Assembly: GCA_032629725.1 (NCBI GenBank)
Contig: JAFEVB010000015.1
Coordinates: 1,178,001-1,242,000 of the forward strand
Reading direction: 5' to 3'
DNA from: Gremmenia infestans
Lineage: Eukaryota; Ascomycota; Leotiomycetes; Helotiales; Hamatocanthoscyphaceae
Length of the DNA: 64,000 bases
A program made the position numbers and the translations under genes. The notes beneath the pieces were generated by a model. The model did no database searches and had not been told where the DNA came from. It worked only from the letters and a program-made list of their open reading frames with translations. Shown one piece after another: positions 35,969 through 47,722 of this stretch; positions within the stretch are counted from its first letter, which is position 1, and each line of letters starts with the position of its first letter.

Positions 35969-36842
35969 GATATGTTAAAGGAAGGAGACTTTCACCCACA
36001 CTACAGTATCTCCAAGTACGGTACGGTACAGTATACCCAAACCATTACCCGGCTATACCACCCTCTGGCTATTCTCTATGGCCTTCCTCGTTGAGACGGC
36101 AGGCGTTCAATTTCAATACTTGGGCTGCATCGTGGCGCCAGGACCGTTTGGTACTTAGGCCCAGGTGGTACAGTAACATGTGGTCAGCACCACAGTCAAA
36201 CGGGAACGCAAGGTGGTAAAAGGCGCCCGTTCCTAAGCCCTGGGGGCCAATATTGACAAGGGACCACAGACACACCACAGACACACACCACAGACAAAAG
36301 GTTGCCCAGCCCCGAGAACATCTCTTTGGTGCCGTGGTGTATTTATTGTACCTATGCTTCTTTAATGTACGCTATGTGTATGGCTATCCTGCCTATACTG
36401 TAACTCTTCTCGACATATCATCCTTCTAATCCAGATAGTATATACCTTACATCAACCACTCCGCCCATACCAACTACAGTCACTCGTTCCTGTCCTTGGT
36501 GGTTCTCCGCAACACGTTCCTTCTATTTATATCCACGACTGGCGACCAGAAATAAATCTGATAATACAACTGGTTCATTTATATGAACTGTCCCAAGACC
36601 ACGGAAGAAAAGACTCAAGGAAAGACGGACGGGAAGAAGACATTGTTCTGGTCATTCGGTAGAAGATTGTTCTTGAAGAAGATCTGGACTACCAGGACCT
36701 ACCTGCCTCATCCACTCTACGAGTTCGAGATAAATTGGGAAGCAGGAAATGCCGGCCGAGTAATGCTGGAACCACGATTGTAGAAACACACAAAACCTTC
36801 GACAGACGCTATCTGATCTCCTCCAAACTGTACTGTATCAAG
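33703..36842. other. Long intergenic region (3.1 kb)
   Basis: No gene is supported. It contains short palindromic TACCTACCTAGG-type motifs near 34,320-34,345, an AAAG-rich tract near 35,480-35,500, and a long GA dinucleotide repeat. The final few hundred bases are the promoter and leader of the DUF7729-type gene; an in-frame upstream ATG at 36735 is not used in this model. Confidence 0.45.
35921..35964. repeat. (GA)22 microsatellite
   Basis: Forty-four uninterrupted bases of GA, preceded by an AGACAGAA-rich tract. It lies in a gene-free stretch and should be length-polymorphic. Confidence 0.95.
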
Positions 36843-38156
36843 ATGGAGGAGGAAAGGCAATCGCAACATGCTTCTTTCACCTGCTCGTCGAGATCACCGG
36901 TTCGTACCATAACCGCAATACAACCGGTGTCGCACCATTCGTCCACCCCGTTATCTAGAAACAAACATCCACGTTTTCTCCGGCGACGCTCAGTTTTGTC
37001 ATACCATTTAATTTTGCTTGCACTTTTAATATGTTGTCTCCCGCTCTGCTCGGCTTCTTTGTATTCAGAGATAGAAGAAAGTCTGGTCGAGCCCAGCGAA
37101 GATCTAGACGTTCAAGAGTCCATCGGATCAGCACTGGAGCGCTTGGCCAAGTCTGGAGTCCTTCTGGTTGATCAATCCCCGTATCCCACCCCGTTAGACG
37201 CTGCATCTGACTACGGCGTTTCGGCAAACGATCTTCGTCGTCGTGACGATCTGTTTGGCGATGATTCTACTTCCTCTTCTGCTTCAGTAGAATCGACCGC
37301 GCAATCTTCATCTTCTTCGCCGACGACTACAACGTCGGCGGCAGCTGGCATCGCGACAGCTACATCGGCCAGCATGAGTTCAGTACCAACCCCTTTCGAC
37401 AGTGGATTCAGTTCGAATATCACAGCCACTTGCTCGTCATTTATGAATGATATGCTTGCGAATGCGACATTCAAATCATGCCTGCCATTCTCTCTCCTAC
37501 TTCAAGTAAGACCTCTTTTAGCTGAACCTTCTGCATACCTATAGCTCCTAACCTCCTCTCCACAGAACTCCCTATCCTTCTTCCAAGCCGCAAAAAGCAT
37601 CACCAAAATGTCCCAAACCCTCGACGTAACATGCGCAGCCAACGTGACATCCTGCACAAAAACCATGACCTCGTTCGCTTCCAACATCACCTCCACCTCC
37701 GGCTGCAGCTCCGACCTCACATCCAAGAACCCCCTCATCGTATCCGCGCAACTAGGTCTCCTAGCCTACAAACCAATGTACACAGCCTCCTGTCTGCGCA
37801 ACCCCAGCACAAGCGCATACTGCTTCGCAGAAGCCATCACCAACTCCTCGAACCCGTCTGATAGCTTCATCTACCACCTCCCGCTCAACGTCACGCTACC
37901 TGGCGGCAGCATGCCGACGTGCAATACCTGCCTGCAGCAGACAATGGCTGTGTTCGAGGCTGCGAGTTCTGATCGCACGGGTGCGCTCGCGAGTGATTAT
38001 GTAGAGGCTGCGACGCAGGTTAATGCGATATGCGGCCCGACATTCGTCAATGCGAGTCTGGCGGCGCCTATAAAATCATCCGGTGCCCAATCCCTATTGG
38101 GCAGTCATACAGGGATGCTGGTCTTGGTTTTGGTCGTCGCGAGCTGGCTGCTATAA
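36843..38156 (+). CDS. DUF7729-type GPI-anchored surface protein
   Basis: Two exons, 36843-37505 and 37566-38156, phase 0, giving 417 aa. A basic N-terminal tail of ~50 residues precedes a hydrophobic signal/anchor helix (YHLILLALLICCLPLCSAS). A Ser/Thr-rich linker follows (about residues 145-185). The Cys- and Asn-rich domain then begins NITATCSSFMNDMLANATF and carries many N-glycosylation sequons. The C-terminus is a spacer plus a hydrophobic tail (GMLVLVLVVASWLL) directly before the stop, typical of GPI attachment. I match it from memory to the fungal DUF7729 family; the role is unknown, presumably at the cell wall or surface. The start at 36843 is chosen over 36735 because of its better context and the family's shape. 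Confidence 0.82.
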
Positions 38157-39217
38157 GTAGACTTGGATGGTGGAATAAAGACCTGGAGAGGTCAAGTATA
38201 TAAGAGGAGGAGGGCTGTTACATATAAGCGAATTGAATCGAGTGGTTGGATTTGAAAAGAGGCGTCTATACCCACAAAGAACTGGATTTAGGATACGAGG
38301 CGTTCTGTTTCGGGATTGGGTATGGGGATTTGATCTGGATGATATACAACTTTTAAGGTAATTTTTATTTCATGTATAGACATTTGATTCATGAATTACA
38401 ATGCATGCACGCACGCAGTTTATGAAGCTTTGTAAAGTTATAAGATTCTACTTGGTGAATGCCATTGTGATATATTTTTGGAGTTCTAACTATCAGGCCA
38501 AGGCCCAACTTTTTAGTATAGGGCCGCAAGTGCGTTAGCATTATATTATCAGTGACATTATATCATCTCATCTCTAGAAACTTGTTACTTGTAAGTCAAG
38601 CATACACCTCCCTCCCCCAAAGCCCATCCACCATCTATCTTATTCCCCGGTTTCGGTTTTTTTTTAACCTGCGCACTTGCGCATCGTGCAGTACCGGAAA
38701 CGACGTTCCTATAGCCGTGGATTTATATAACTTTCTTCTGGAACGGAAGTCAAAACTTGAAGGCGGGGGCGAGGGGTAGTTTCGCAAGATATATATATAT
38801 ATATATATATATGGTACCTCTTATCTTTATAATCATGTTTAAATAAAAAACCTCTTTTTAATTTTCAACTTTCATTTATTGTCATATTATATTCTCTCGG
38901 GCTGGTCTGGCCCCTAGCAAACTAAAACATCTGAACTAAAGGACGTTTTATTCTCGAAATGGCATTGTCATTTGTGCAATGTAATTTGAGAACATTGGCA
39001 TTGTTTTGTGATGGAGAAAAGAAAGTTTCAGTGCTTCCTAGTCTATTAAGATAACTATTCTCTTTGTCGTACTATAAGACTATTGTTAAGAAACATGAAA
39101 TTTCTGTATTATATATCGAAGTCAATGGGTTGTTTAACTTGCAAACTTGGAGAAAGGGGATTCAAAATTTATCAGCAACTAACGCCACTCTATCTCATCC
39201 ATCCTTCAGACCTCAAA
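38157..39217. other. Intergenic region
   Basis: AT-rich, no gene supported. It contains an (AT)12 tract. The last part is the leader of the SprT-like gene; an ORF extension from 39083 has no conserved content and is treated as leader. Confidence 0.45.
38789..38812. repeat. (AT)12 microsatellite
   Basis: Twenty-four bases of uninterrupted AT, intergenic. Confidence 0.9.
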
Positions 39218-40818
39218 ATGTCCTTCATGAACTCATTCAACCCCTTTGGAAGCAACTCACGCGGTAGGATCCTCGGCGTCATATCCCCCTTCTACCTCAC
39301 ATCCAACCGAGTCCACCCCACCATAGACCCCACACACTTCTCCCGCGATCTAGCCAACGACACACCCGCAGGCCGATTCAAAGAATCCCACCTCGTCGAA
39401 ACCCTCTGCACCGCTGCGAGCGCAAACGTACTCAGGAACCTCCTCCCAGAGCAGATGCAAACCCTCAGGGCAAGCGTGCCGCGCTGCAACGGCGACAAGC
39501 GCGCCATTCTGCGCATGCTGAAGACGTGGTTCGATATCTTTAACGCGGCGTTCTTTGGCGGGGGCTTGAAGCCGCTGAGGGAGAATATCCGGCTGGGGCA
39601 TGATGAGACGCGGGAAGGCCATTTCCATGGCTGTAGAGGCGCTGTGGGGCGTTTAACTATTGTGCTGAATATCGATCGTGATGAATATACTGGCCGTATA
39701 GAACACTGTTACATCTCGATTCTGCTTCACGAAATGCTGCATGCGTTCCTGTATTACTATACTTGTGAGTGCCGAGCTTGTAGGGCAAAGTTCGACGCTA
39801 GCAATGGGGGTGTTGGCTCGAAAGGCCATGGCCCGGCTTGGGCGAATGCCATGCTGGGGATAGGACAAGGGCTCCAGGATATAGTAGACTGGCCTGTCCA
39901 TGTCGGCTTGCAGTCTAGTGTGCGATACGACATGACGGATGCGCACTGGCAGGCTACACACGAGGAAGCAGCGCGATGGGGACTGATTCCACATATGGCC
40001 ATCGGAGGAATCAAACGAGGACGATACGACCCCACTCGAGTAGTTACTCTCGAAGCTGAAGCATATCGATTCCAAGCCGAAAGAGTAGCGCGAAAAGTCC
40101 AGGAAGCACATGCCCGTCGACTTCGAATCGTCACTCAAGCGGCCCAAGAAGAGGCAACCCGTAATCTTGGTAGAGCCACCAGTGATCGGCCAGCATCTCA
40201 AGCCCCTTTGCAAAGACAGACAAAAAACCGCCGACGTAGAAGAGAGACAGGCGCTCGAGAAGACCGCACTCGCCGCGAACGAACCCAACCAGAGCAACCA
40301 AGCAATAGACAGCGTCAACAACAGCATCAGGAAGAAGTAGAAGAAACGCGTGGCGCCCGACCACGCATGCCACTAAACAGCGCAGTTTCCGCTCACCAGC
40401 AGACTCTATAAACAGAACATGCTGGCCCGTAAACACAGCACTCCGCACTCATGACCATCCAGCCTCCTCTGCACCCAGCCCACATCCACATCTGCATGCA
40501 CCCCCCGACAGCTTCGGCAATACAAACAATCCCATACCCATACCCACCGATCGCGAAGTATCCCTAGCCCCAGACTTTGACTCAGACTTAGACGACGAGC
40601 TCAGTCGCCAAATGGCAACCCGTCTGATGCTCGACGATCGCGCAGCGATAGATGCAGCGGATCAAGCTATGGCAAGGCATTTAGCTGCTGTGGGCGAGGA
40701 ACAAGAACGGTGGGATCTTGAAGAGGCGAATGAGGAGTTGATAAGGAGGTTGATGGAGGGAGATGGGGATGTGGATGATGATGAAGATGACGATGTATGG
40801 ATGGGCGTTGACGGCTAG
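39218..40818 (+). CDS. SprT-like metalloprotease-domain protein
   Basis: Preferred model: exons 39218-40336 and 40381-40818 (518 aa), with a 44-bp intron (GTAGAA...CACTAAACAG, a perfect branch motif). Without splicing the first frame ends at 40411 (398 aa). The SprT-like domain spans about residues 90-270. It has the zinc site HEMLHAFLYY (His171, Glu172, His175), GHGPAWANAM as third-ligand region, and a CECRAC motif between them. SprT/Spartan-family proteases act on DNA-protein crosslinks. Many fungal SprT-like proteins are uncharacterised, so a repair role is inference. After the domain comes a basic, Gln/Arg-rich stretch. In the spliced form a Pro-rich linker and a very acidic tail (GDVDDDEDDDVWMG) follow. 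The 146-codon second exon staying open supports splicing. Confidence 0.8.
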
Positions 40819-41303
40819 TGGGTGGGGTTTTCTTGGCCGTGTTGATCAACAATGATGAGTTTATTATTTCATTTTCTGTCGAGTCCTTTGATTTTTAAGC
40901 ATGCGACGCGGTGACTTACTTTATACATAGAATATGCACATTCACGCCAGGATGATAATGAGTCTGAAAGGCACTGCTGATGAAAGTTTTTGAGCGAGTC
41001 GACTCTGCGAACAATCTCCTGGGCCGCTTTTGTAAGAGGTCAGTCACATCACGGATTATAATTAATGACAAGAATAGTATAACGAATAAAAAGCCAAGAT
41101 TAAAACGCGAATATAGTGTATTTTAAGTTAAGCATTACTTGAACTTGTCCCGCTGTATACCAATTTCCTAAACCAATACCAATACCAATACCAATACCAA
41201 AAACCCAAACCGCCGTTTCTAGAAGCCCCTGAACGCCCATCCCAAATGCTGGCGCGGGGGCAAGAGAAGAAGATGTTTCTATCTATCGATAGTATCGTCG
41301 TAA
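40819..41303. other. Convergent intergenic region
   Basis: 3' flanks of the SprT-like and DUF3455 genes. It contains a short ACCAAT hexamer array at 41172-41200 (almost five units). No gene. Confidence 0.5.
41172..41200. repeat. ACCAAT hexanucleotide array
   Basis: Nearly five direct copies of ACCAAT, in the 3' flank of the DUF3455 gene. Confidence 0.85.
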
Positions 41304-42144
41304 CTATGCGCTTTCGTAAAACCAATACTCAGCAGCATACTGCACTTCAAACGTAGCCGGCATCCCCGCACAAGTAGCAGGCGGATTGCCCCCCGCAGTA
41401 TTAACCCTGTACACCTCTTCTAGGTTCCCCGTCGCGCCACTCCTCGCCGTGAGCTTCAGCCACGCCACAGCGCCGAAGCCCTGATCGTACTGTCCCTTGA
41501 CGGCACTAGTCGGCGCACTGACAGAGTTGTTCTTGGCGCAGGGCACAACGCCGAGTTGCATGGCGTCTGTGTTGAGGGTGAAGAAGGGCGTGGTGGTGTT
41601 GGTGAAGAGGTGGTGTCCGCTGATGGCTAGGTTGGAGGGCGTGAGGCTTGCTTGCGAGACGGAGCTGAGGTTGAACTGCAGCGCGACGCTGGGGAGGAGG
41701 TTGAGGAGGTCTGGGTAGGTGGATGCCACGCATGATGCGTTGTAGAGGGTTGCGATGGCGCCGACGGCGGCTGGGGGTGCGGTGGCGTTTCCGGTTGAGC
41801 ACGAGTAGTTTTGTGTTCCTCTGCCAATAGCTATATGCTTCAGGACCAGCCCTTCGGATGGTTTGGGGAGTGCTGTTGGGGCTGCAGTATATGTGTTAGT
41901 CTCTGTATAGAACATGCCATACTGGAGACTTACAAGCTGTAGGTAGGACTGCATTGCTTAAATCGCAAACCGGTGCCTCCGCCATCTGGTTCCCAGCTTG
42001 AACTTTCGAACCCAACATGTTGAAGTACTCGGACAGAACCTTCATCTCAGTAGGCCGTTCGGCAGCGGCTGAAGAGTATGGGATTGTTGGAGCAGAGAGA
42101 GCAACGGCGCACAGCGCAGAGGCTACCCATAAGTTGCATAACAT
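41304..42144 (-). CDS. Secreted DUF3455 protein
   Basis: Two exons, 42144-41934 and 41881-41304, 52-bp intron (GTAAGT...CTGCAG), 262 aa. The signal peptide is MLCNLWVASALCAVALSAPT. The DUF3455 domain follows, with features such as GLVLKHIAIGRGTQNYSC and GAVAWLKLTARSG, and an end in YRVNTAGGNPPATC and VQYAAEYWFYES. Members are common secreted proteins in filamentous fungi. Many are mislabelled 'malate dehydrogenase' in databases, without that activity being evident. Several N-glycosylation sequons are present. A start much further upstream (42366) is open but rejected, because the signal peptide begins at 42144. The leader contains a GGAT microsatellite starting 11 bp before the ATG. Confidence 0.9.
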
Positions 42145-42154
42145 GGTGAAGGTC

Positions 42155-42186
42155 GGATGGATGGATGGATGGATGGATGGATGGAT
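42155..42186. repeat. (GGAT)8 microsatellite in the DUF3455 5' leader
   Basis: Eight perfect tetranucleotide units, 11 bp upstream of the start codon on the minus strand, where they read ATCC. This places the repeat in the probable 5' UTR. Confidence 0.9.
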
Positions 42187-42544
42187 AATAGGAAGTATTA
42201 ATCGATAATTAAGAAGAAGAGGAAAGACGCTGAAGTAGGAAAAGGAAACAAATGAACAAAACAAAAAGATAATGTGCACTCGAGAGATAGATGGGATGGG
42301 GTGGGATGGCCGGGGGAAGGGAAGGTTGGTTGATATAGAGGATCGAGATGATTGACAGACGCGCACAGATGATGAGTTGGATACTTACCTACCATGGATC
42401 TTCAAACGTCTTATACATTTGAGCGTCTGCGCGCATGCAAAGTTGATCTAATCCTGTAACTGACACTGGTAGCGGTAGAAGAGAAGGTTGGGAAGGTTGG
42501 GTTAGCAGGTTCAATGGCGGCAACGAAGCGGGAGACAAGGGTGC

Positions 42545-42566
42545 AGTAGTAGTAGTAGTAGTAGTA
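42545..42566. repeat. AGT trinucleotide microsatellite
   Basis: About seven AGT units, intergenic upstream of the DUF3455 gene. Confidence 0.85.
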
Positions 42567-44259
42567 AGGTAGCGATGGTAAGGGTTCTAAAAACGGGGAC
42601 ATTAGTGTTCCGCACGAGGTCTAGAGATGGCCGTATAGAAGCGCTGATTGACTGGAGGTCAGTAGTGAGAAAGAAAGAGAGCCTGTGAGTGGGCGTGAAG
42701 CATGCTTGCATCTGCAGATCTGCAGACAGACAGGACAGGACAGGGCAGGCTATTTAGGCGAGGAGGTCGGCTGGTCTGGTCTGGCTGTGGTCTGGTCTGC
42801 CAGGGGCGCTTGAAGCTTGGCTTCATACTGTCTGTATCCATTCAGAAAGCCATGCCAGACCTTGTCTAACCCTACCGAGACAAGGGTAATAGGATAAACG
42901 CTCTGGCCGCGCTGAGGTCGGCCCGCTTGTTGAGCAAATCATGAATGGAATCATTGAGGGGGAGGGGGGGTATGGAGCGGGGGTTTGCAGCCAACACAGG
43001 AAAAGAGGGGCAGAGGGGAAGTTGTACTGTAGGAGACTTTGGCGGTAGAAACACTTCGCGTATAGCATCCTGCCCCTCCTCTGAGTGATTCCATCGTGAT
43101 CTGAATCACCAAGAGCATGTGGCAGATCAATTCAGCCTAATGCTTCTTATCGTGCAAAGGCTTCTCATTAGAATCCGGAAAGATTGATCAAGAACACCCA
43201 AAATCAATGATTCTATACTTCATAAACACAAACGTTCATGACACGTTATCTTCAGACGCTACACGGCAAGGGTCGTCGGGTTGGATTGTTGGTGTTTGGT
43301 GAAGATGTTGGAGTTGGTGTTGGTGTTGGTGTTTTGAGACATTAGGTATGTTTATTAAAGAACTCTGCACATAAGCATCAAAATAGGACCTTTCACCACT
43401 CACTACTCACTCCTCTACCCATTAATCCATCGATTCATTACCCCATCTCGCGGCTGTGTCTACAGTAACACCATCCCATACCATACTTTACGCCTGCCTT
43501 CCTCTTCTCTTCTCGATTCGTTCCCCGCATCCCTCCAGCAAGGCATATCGATATCAATCTAAAATCGCATACATTCGTCATCTTAGTGCCATACCAAGGC
43601 TCTCTCTCGCAACATGATCCGGATGGTAGATTAAGTTCGAAAGCAATAGACGCGCGATACTTGTTCACTAGAAGCCTTTCATCAAATTAGTAACCTTCCA
43701 TCGATTGGCTGCTAGGAGATATCGGTCTGAAATCTATCTTTAGATCCCTCCCGGCGGTTATTTCTCCGCTAGAAACTAGGTTATTTTTGGATTTCTTGGC
43801 GTCCCGTTGCGCAATGCAATATTTAGAAATGGATGCGGCTCTATCCTAGCGAGTGACGAGGCCAATCAAGACACCCTCCACTTTATCCTCCACTATTGTA
43901 TCATTAACTAATAGCAAGATCTGACCAGGCGAGTATTGATTAAGAGGAAGGTTTCTCCGACTGTAGTATTGTCATGTCATACATACCGAAATAACATGCG
44001 AGATCTATTTACCTTCTGATCAGTGGAGTGGGCAGGGAAAGGAAAGGAGCCTTGTCTCCATCGCTCAAGGCAGAAGGTGACAATCATGATTTGCCTATTC
44101 AATATTTATGTAGAGACATCCCATTTATAGGCAACCAGTGTATCCAATGAAAGTAAGAATCGATGCACATATTAAGCCTGACCCTCTAGAAATTTGGCTC
44201 TATGACCATATTTAGTATTGAATTGATAATACAAGATCCCCTAGACTCCCCCCCCCACC

Positions 44260-46602
44260 TCACGATGCCTTATCATTGAACCCTTCCTGGTTCCAATCCG
44301 ACTCGCTCTGGCCAGCAAGCGTCCCCCCAGCAGCTGCCACGACCCCTTGTCCCAAATGACTCCCGTGCTGCTCAACATCTGCCGTCCCAAGCCAATACAG
44401 AGAAAAGAAAACTAATACGTGTAACGCGACGCAATATCCTGCAAATAGGTTCCGACTTGTTCGGGTAGCCAAAACCATCCGCGTTATCGAGAAGACGATC
44501 CTCTCGGGGAGACTCATGCGCTTGTAAGCACGAGCTGATTCGCGGCCTCGAAAGGCGGCGAAGGGTGATATGTTAGATTCGTATGCGGAGCGGTACCGAT
44601 CTAGAGCGAGCCCGGATGATGTTGAAGAGGACATCTGGATAGTGGAAGGGTTAGGGTTTGTGGCATAGGAAGATGCGGAGGTTGTTGGCGCTGCGCGATT
44701 GTAAGTCGAGATGTATCTTGTTTTCTCGTATAGATTTAGGTTGTCCTTCTGTAGAGACGCAACTTCTTGCCGTAGAGACGAGAGTGTACGATGACTCTCG
44801 GATAATTCGTTCTCGAGTTGAGTATTCCGCTTCTTGAATCGATCACGCTGAGCCGTAATCATCGGGAGTATACCCGAGCCTCCACCAACCGGCTCACCCG
44901 ATCTCAGCTGCTCTAGCGATGTTGTACCCAACGAAGCGGATCTTGGATCGAAACCAGATATGATTGATGAGGTTGGGGAGATCCGACCTTTACGGCCGGC
45001 TCCCACGGCCGAGGACTGAGGATAACGGCTTACATAGGTTCCGGCCACAGAGGCTGCTGATGGATAAGCAGTAGCTGCCTCGGATTGAACATTGGCGAGG
45101 TCGTTCTCCAAAGTTGAGTTCAGATGTTGTGCCTGTTCAAGGTCTGCATTGGTCCTTGAAAGATCCTCCTGCATCGACTGGAGTCGGCTTTGCAAGTCTT
45201 GGTGAGATACCCTTAAAATGGTTAACTCATCACTAAGCTTCTTGTTCCGAGCAAGAAGCAGCTGCTCCAAAGTGTCGCCCTTCCCTTTTGATGCTCCTTT
45301 CTCTACTCTGTTGTGAGAAGCTAAGGATTCCGGAATATCCTGGTCATCATCATCGCCAGTTGAGAATTCAATACTCTTCAGAACCTCAAGCTCCTGCTTC
45401 ACATCTTCGTAGTCGCTCCATTTCTGGACCTTTGTTTTGAGAGAATCTCGCTCTTCCTTGAGCATTCCAACCTCCCGTTCAAGAGATCTTAGTCTGCCAT
45501 CTAGCTCCCGCTTTCTCGCGTCTCTTTCAACTCGGGCGGCGTCAATTTTTCTCATGAGCGATGAATTCTCAGAGCGCATTCGCATATATCCAGGATCATC
45601 CTCCAAATTCAACGCTGGTTGGCTCGGGACCTGCGATGCTGATTGCGCCAGTTCTACACGTAGTTGTTCGTTCCGGGCCTCGACTTCTGCCAATCGTACG
45701 CTTGTCCGCTCCAGGTCCGAGTTTACCATCTCCAATTCTGCGCTTGTTACATGGCCACGGCCAGTATTGTTGTCGTCGCTTTCTGACTGTCCAAGTCGTT
45801 GTGTGACTTCGTAGCTGGCCTTGATTTCATTTAGTAGTCGTTCCTGGTTCTCTACTTTCTCCTCGAGGAGCTTTTCTTTAGCCTCCCAGTTCCCCCTTTT
45901 CTCTTCCACCACTGCCGACCAGGACGTCTCGACATCTTTGACTTTTGTTTCAAGCCCTTCTTCTAGCTTCTTCCGAGCAGCCCTTTCCGTCTCCAATCTC
46001 GTTTCCGTCTCCTCCAATTGTGTGGTGAGCTTACTGACGCTCTTCTGCAGATGTTCGTTTTCTTGCGCGACCTTGGGTAGTGTATCTTCTGACAAGAGTA
46101 GGGAATCTACTGAGGCTTCTAGAAGGGGGTATGGATCGGGTGCTTCGGATAATGAGGAGTAAACCGATAGAAATGCCGAATTCGTAGACTTGGAGTGATT
46201 TGTAAGAAGGTCGATGAAGGTCTGGTATGCTAGAAAAGAATTGAGCTGCGAACATCTTTGACATCTGTAGAGCACCTACCTTTGAGTAACCCCTTGATCT
46301 CGCCTAGCTTCCCTGAATCATCTAGCTTCCTGAAATCCTTCGTCTTCTGTGCCAAATCCTTTCGCTGGACCGTCGAGTCGCGCTGATACTGAACGATCTC
46401 CGAAGCGGTACTATCCAAGCTCGGGATCATGGAGGTTAGATCGATATCTGCAAGGCCGTTAGAAGGTACTAGGAGCTGTAGAATATCAACACGTACTCCG
46501 CCATGCCGAAATCGCCTTCTGGAATTTGTTGTCCTCTTGAACTGAAGTTGGCCCATCATTTTGGGCTGCCTCTCGCAAGGCTGCGTCTGCGAAGTCCGCC
46601 AT
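44260..46602 (-). CDS. COY1: Golgi coiled-coil protein CASP (Coy1 orthologue)
   Basis: Three exons: 46602-46497, 46447-46280, 46229-44260 (747 aa). A tail-anchored golgin of the CUX1/CASP family, which acts in intra-Golgi vesicle tethering. The N-terminal region (FQKAISAWRNIDLTSMIPSLDS) is typical. A long coiled coil runs to about residue 560 (many ERD/KLEE/RDSLK heptad stretches). The conserved CASP C-terminus begins near SPFAAFRGRESARAYKRMSL, followed by PERIVFSITRMVLATR and a single membrane helix (GYCVALHVLVFFSLYWLG). The joins restore AWR|NIDL and LLK|AYQTF. Start context is CACAATGG. A 12-bp minisatellite lies 60 bp upstream of the ATG. Confidence 0.93.
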
Positions 46603-47108
46603 TGTGTTTACGCTGCCGAGGAGAGAATCATCAGATCGTATAGCAATGGACAGGTAGCTATACCAGCTATGTTACCAGCTATGTTACCAGCTATGTTACC
46701 AGCTATGTTACCAGCTCGTAGGCGTAATAGGCGTTGTATGGATGTTGTTGCTGGAGTTTGAGAGGTGTTCAAAACGCGGTTAGCGGTGCTACTTTGTAAT
46801 CCCTGCCAATCCCCGGACTTTCATCCTTCTTAAGACGAGCTTCCTAATTCACAACACAACGGGTATGATATTTATATTGATGATATACATGGCCCTAAAA
46901 TCTTTGACTATGGTTACCTATGCCTTTTGAGAAGTCGTGCGCACAGGACGTGGTTTCACGATATCACCAGAAATTCCAACGCGTGGATTCGAACGCGTAC
47001 AAAAGTTCTATGATTGATTGAATCACGAGTTACGATTCTCATAACCCCATCTATACTATATCAAAGATTTCCAATACACAGAGCAGAAACAAAGTTCTCA
47101 ACAAATTT
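46603..47108. other. Intergenic region between CASP and Dabb genes
   Basis: Promoter of the CASP gene, with the minisatellite, and 3' flank of the Dabb gene. No further gene was found; a tRNA-like T-arm resemblance was rejected. Confidence 0.45.
46662..46716. repeat. 12-bp minisatellite (ACCAGCTATGTT, 4.6 copies)
   Basis: Direct, exact copies begin at 46662, 46674, 46686, 46698 and 46710 (the last partial). It is located 60 bp upstream of the CASP start codon, in its promoter or 5' UTR. Confidence 0.95.
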
Positions 47109-47722
47109 TCACAAGACGCCAGGAATAAAATCCACCACCTGCGCCCTCTTCAACAGCCCGTCAATACTCTTTACAAAGGCGAGGTGTGCTGGATCTTTTT
47201 CTAAGTAATACATCTCGTCGGCTCGATTTGCGAACTCGAGCACAAATATATGAGTAAGGCCACCCTGTGAAAGCCGTCAGCCTAATTGGAAAATGGGGTA
47301 TCTATCTCATGTTACTTACAGACAAGTCCTCTGGACTGTTCTGCTTTCCTCCCATTCCGGACTTTACATACGGCGTGTTTGTGGTAGGATGTAAACATTG
47401 ATCTTTGAGTGCTAGCAGGCGATCGCAGACCTGGTATTGAATTAGTATGAAGTCTTTCGAGTCCCTCTGTTCGCTTTAGAGAGGCGGTGTAAAGAGGTAT
47501 TCTTACATCCTTCACTGTTTCGGCGCTTACTTCCTCCTTGAACTCAAACATTACGATATGCACAATTCTGCCCATGTTGGAGTTTGAGAGATATGTGTTC
47601 TCGAGGCTCGGACGACTCGGATTGATGGAAGGGAAGTTGAAAAGGGCAAATAAAGCGACCAAGCTGATGATTGCAACAATTGTGAGGGTACGTTTGGACA
47701 GAATCTGACGCTGTCGGTTCAT
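47109..47722 (-). CDS. Stress-responsive A/B barrel (Dabb) protein, membrane-anchored form
   Basis: Three exons: 47722-47507, 47430-47320, 47264-47109 (160 aa). Introns are 76 and 55 bp with GTAAG donors. The core MGRIVHIVMFEFKEEVSAET...CDRLLALKDQCLHP...THIFVLEFANRADEMYYLEKD..H is a Dabb domain (PF07876), a dimeric beta-barrel fold found in fungi and plants. The first ~45 residues add a basic segment and one hydrophobic helix (TLTIVAIISLVALFALF), suggesting membrane or mitochondrial anchoring. Starting at MGRIV would give the usual ~110-aa soluble protein, so two start sites are possible. No enzyme activity can be assigned from sequence. Confidence 0.85.

Larger units (their letters stand above)
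42145..44259. other. Intergenic region (2.1 kb), rich in simple repeats
   Basis: Promoter of the DUF3455 gene and 3' flank of the CASP gene. It contains (GGAT)8, an AGT trinucleotide tract (42545-42566), GTTGGT copies near 43,310-43,332, and C-runs near 44,245. No gene is supported. Confidence 0.45.

Noticed and set aside
39653..40327. 224-codon minus ORF antisense to the SprT-like gene
   Set aside because: It is the shadow of the strong SprT frame (HEMLH, GHGPAW) and has no family resemblance.
45437..46162. Plus ORFs of 113-125 codons inside the CASP gene
   Set aside because: Antisense shadows of the coiled-coil coding sequence.
46960..47010. tRNA-like T-arm (GGATTCGAACGCG) on the minus strand
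   Set aside because: The stem bases around the TTCGAAT loop do not pair in the 5-7-5 geometry, and no anticodon or acceptor stem fits around it.
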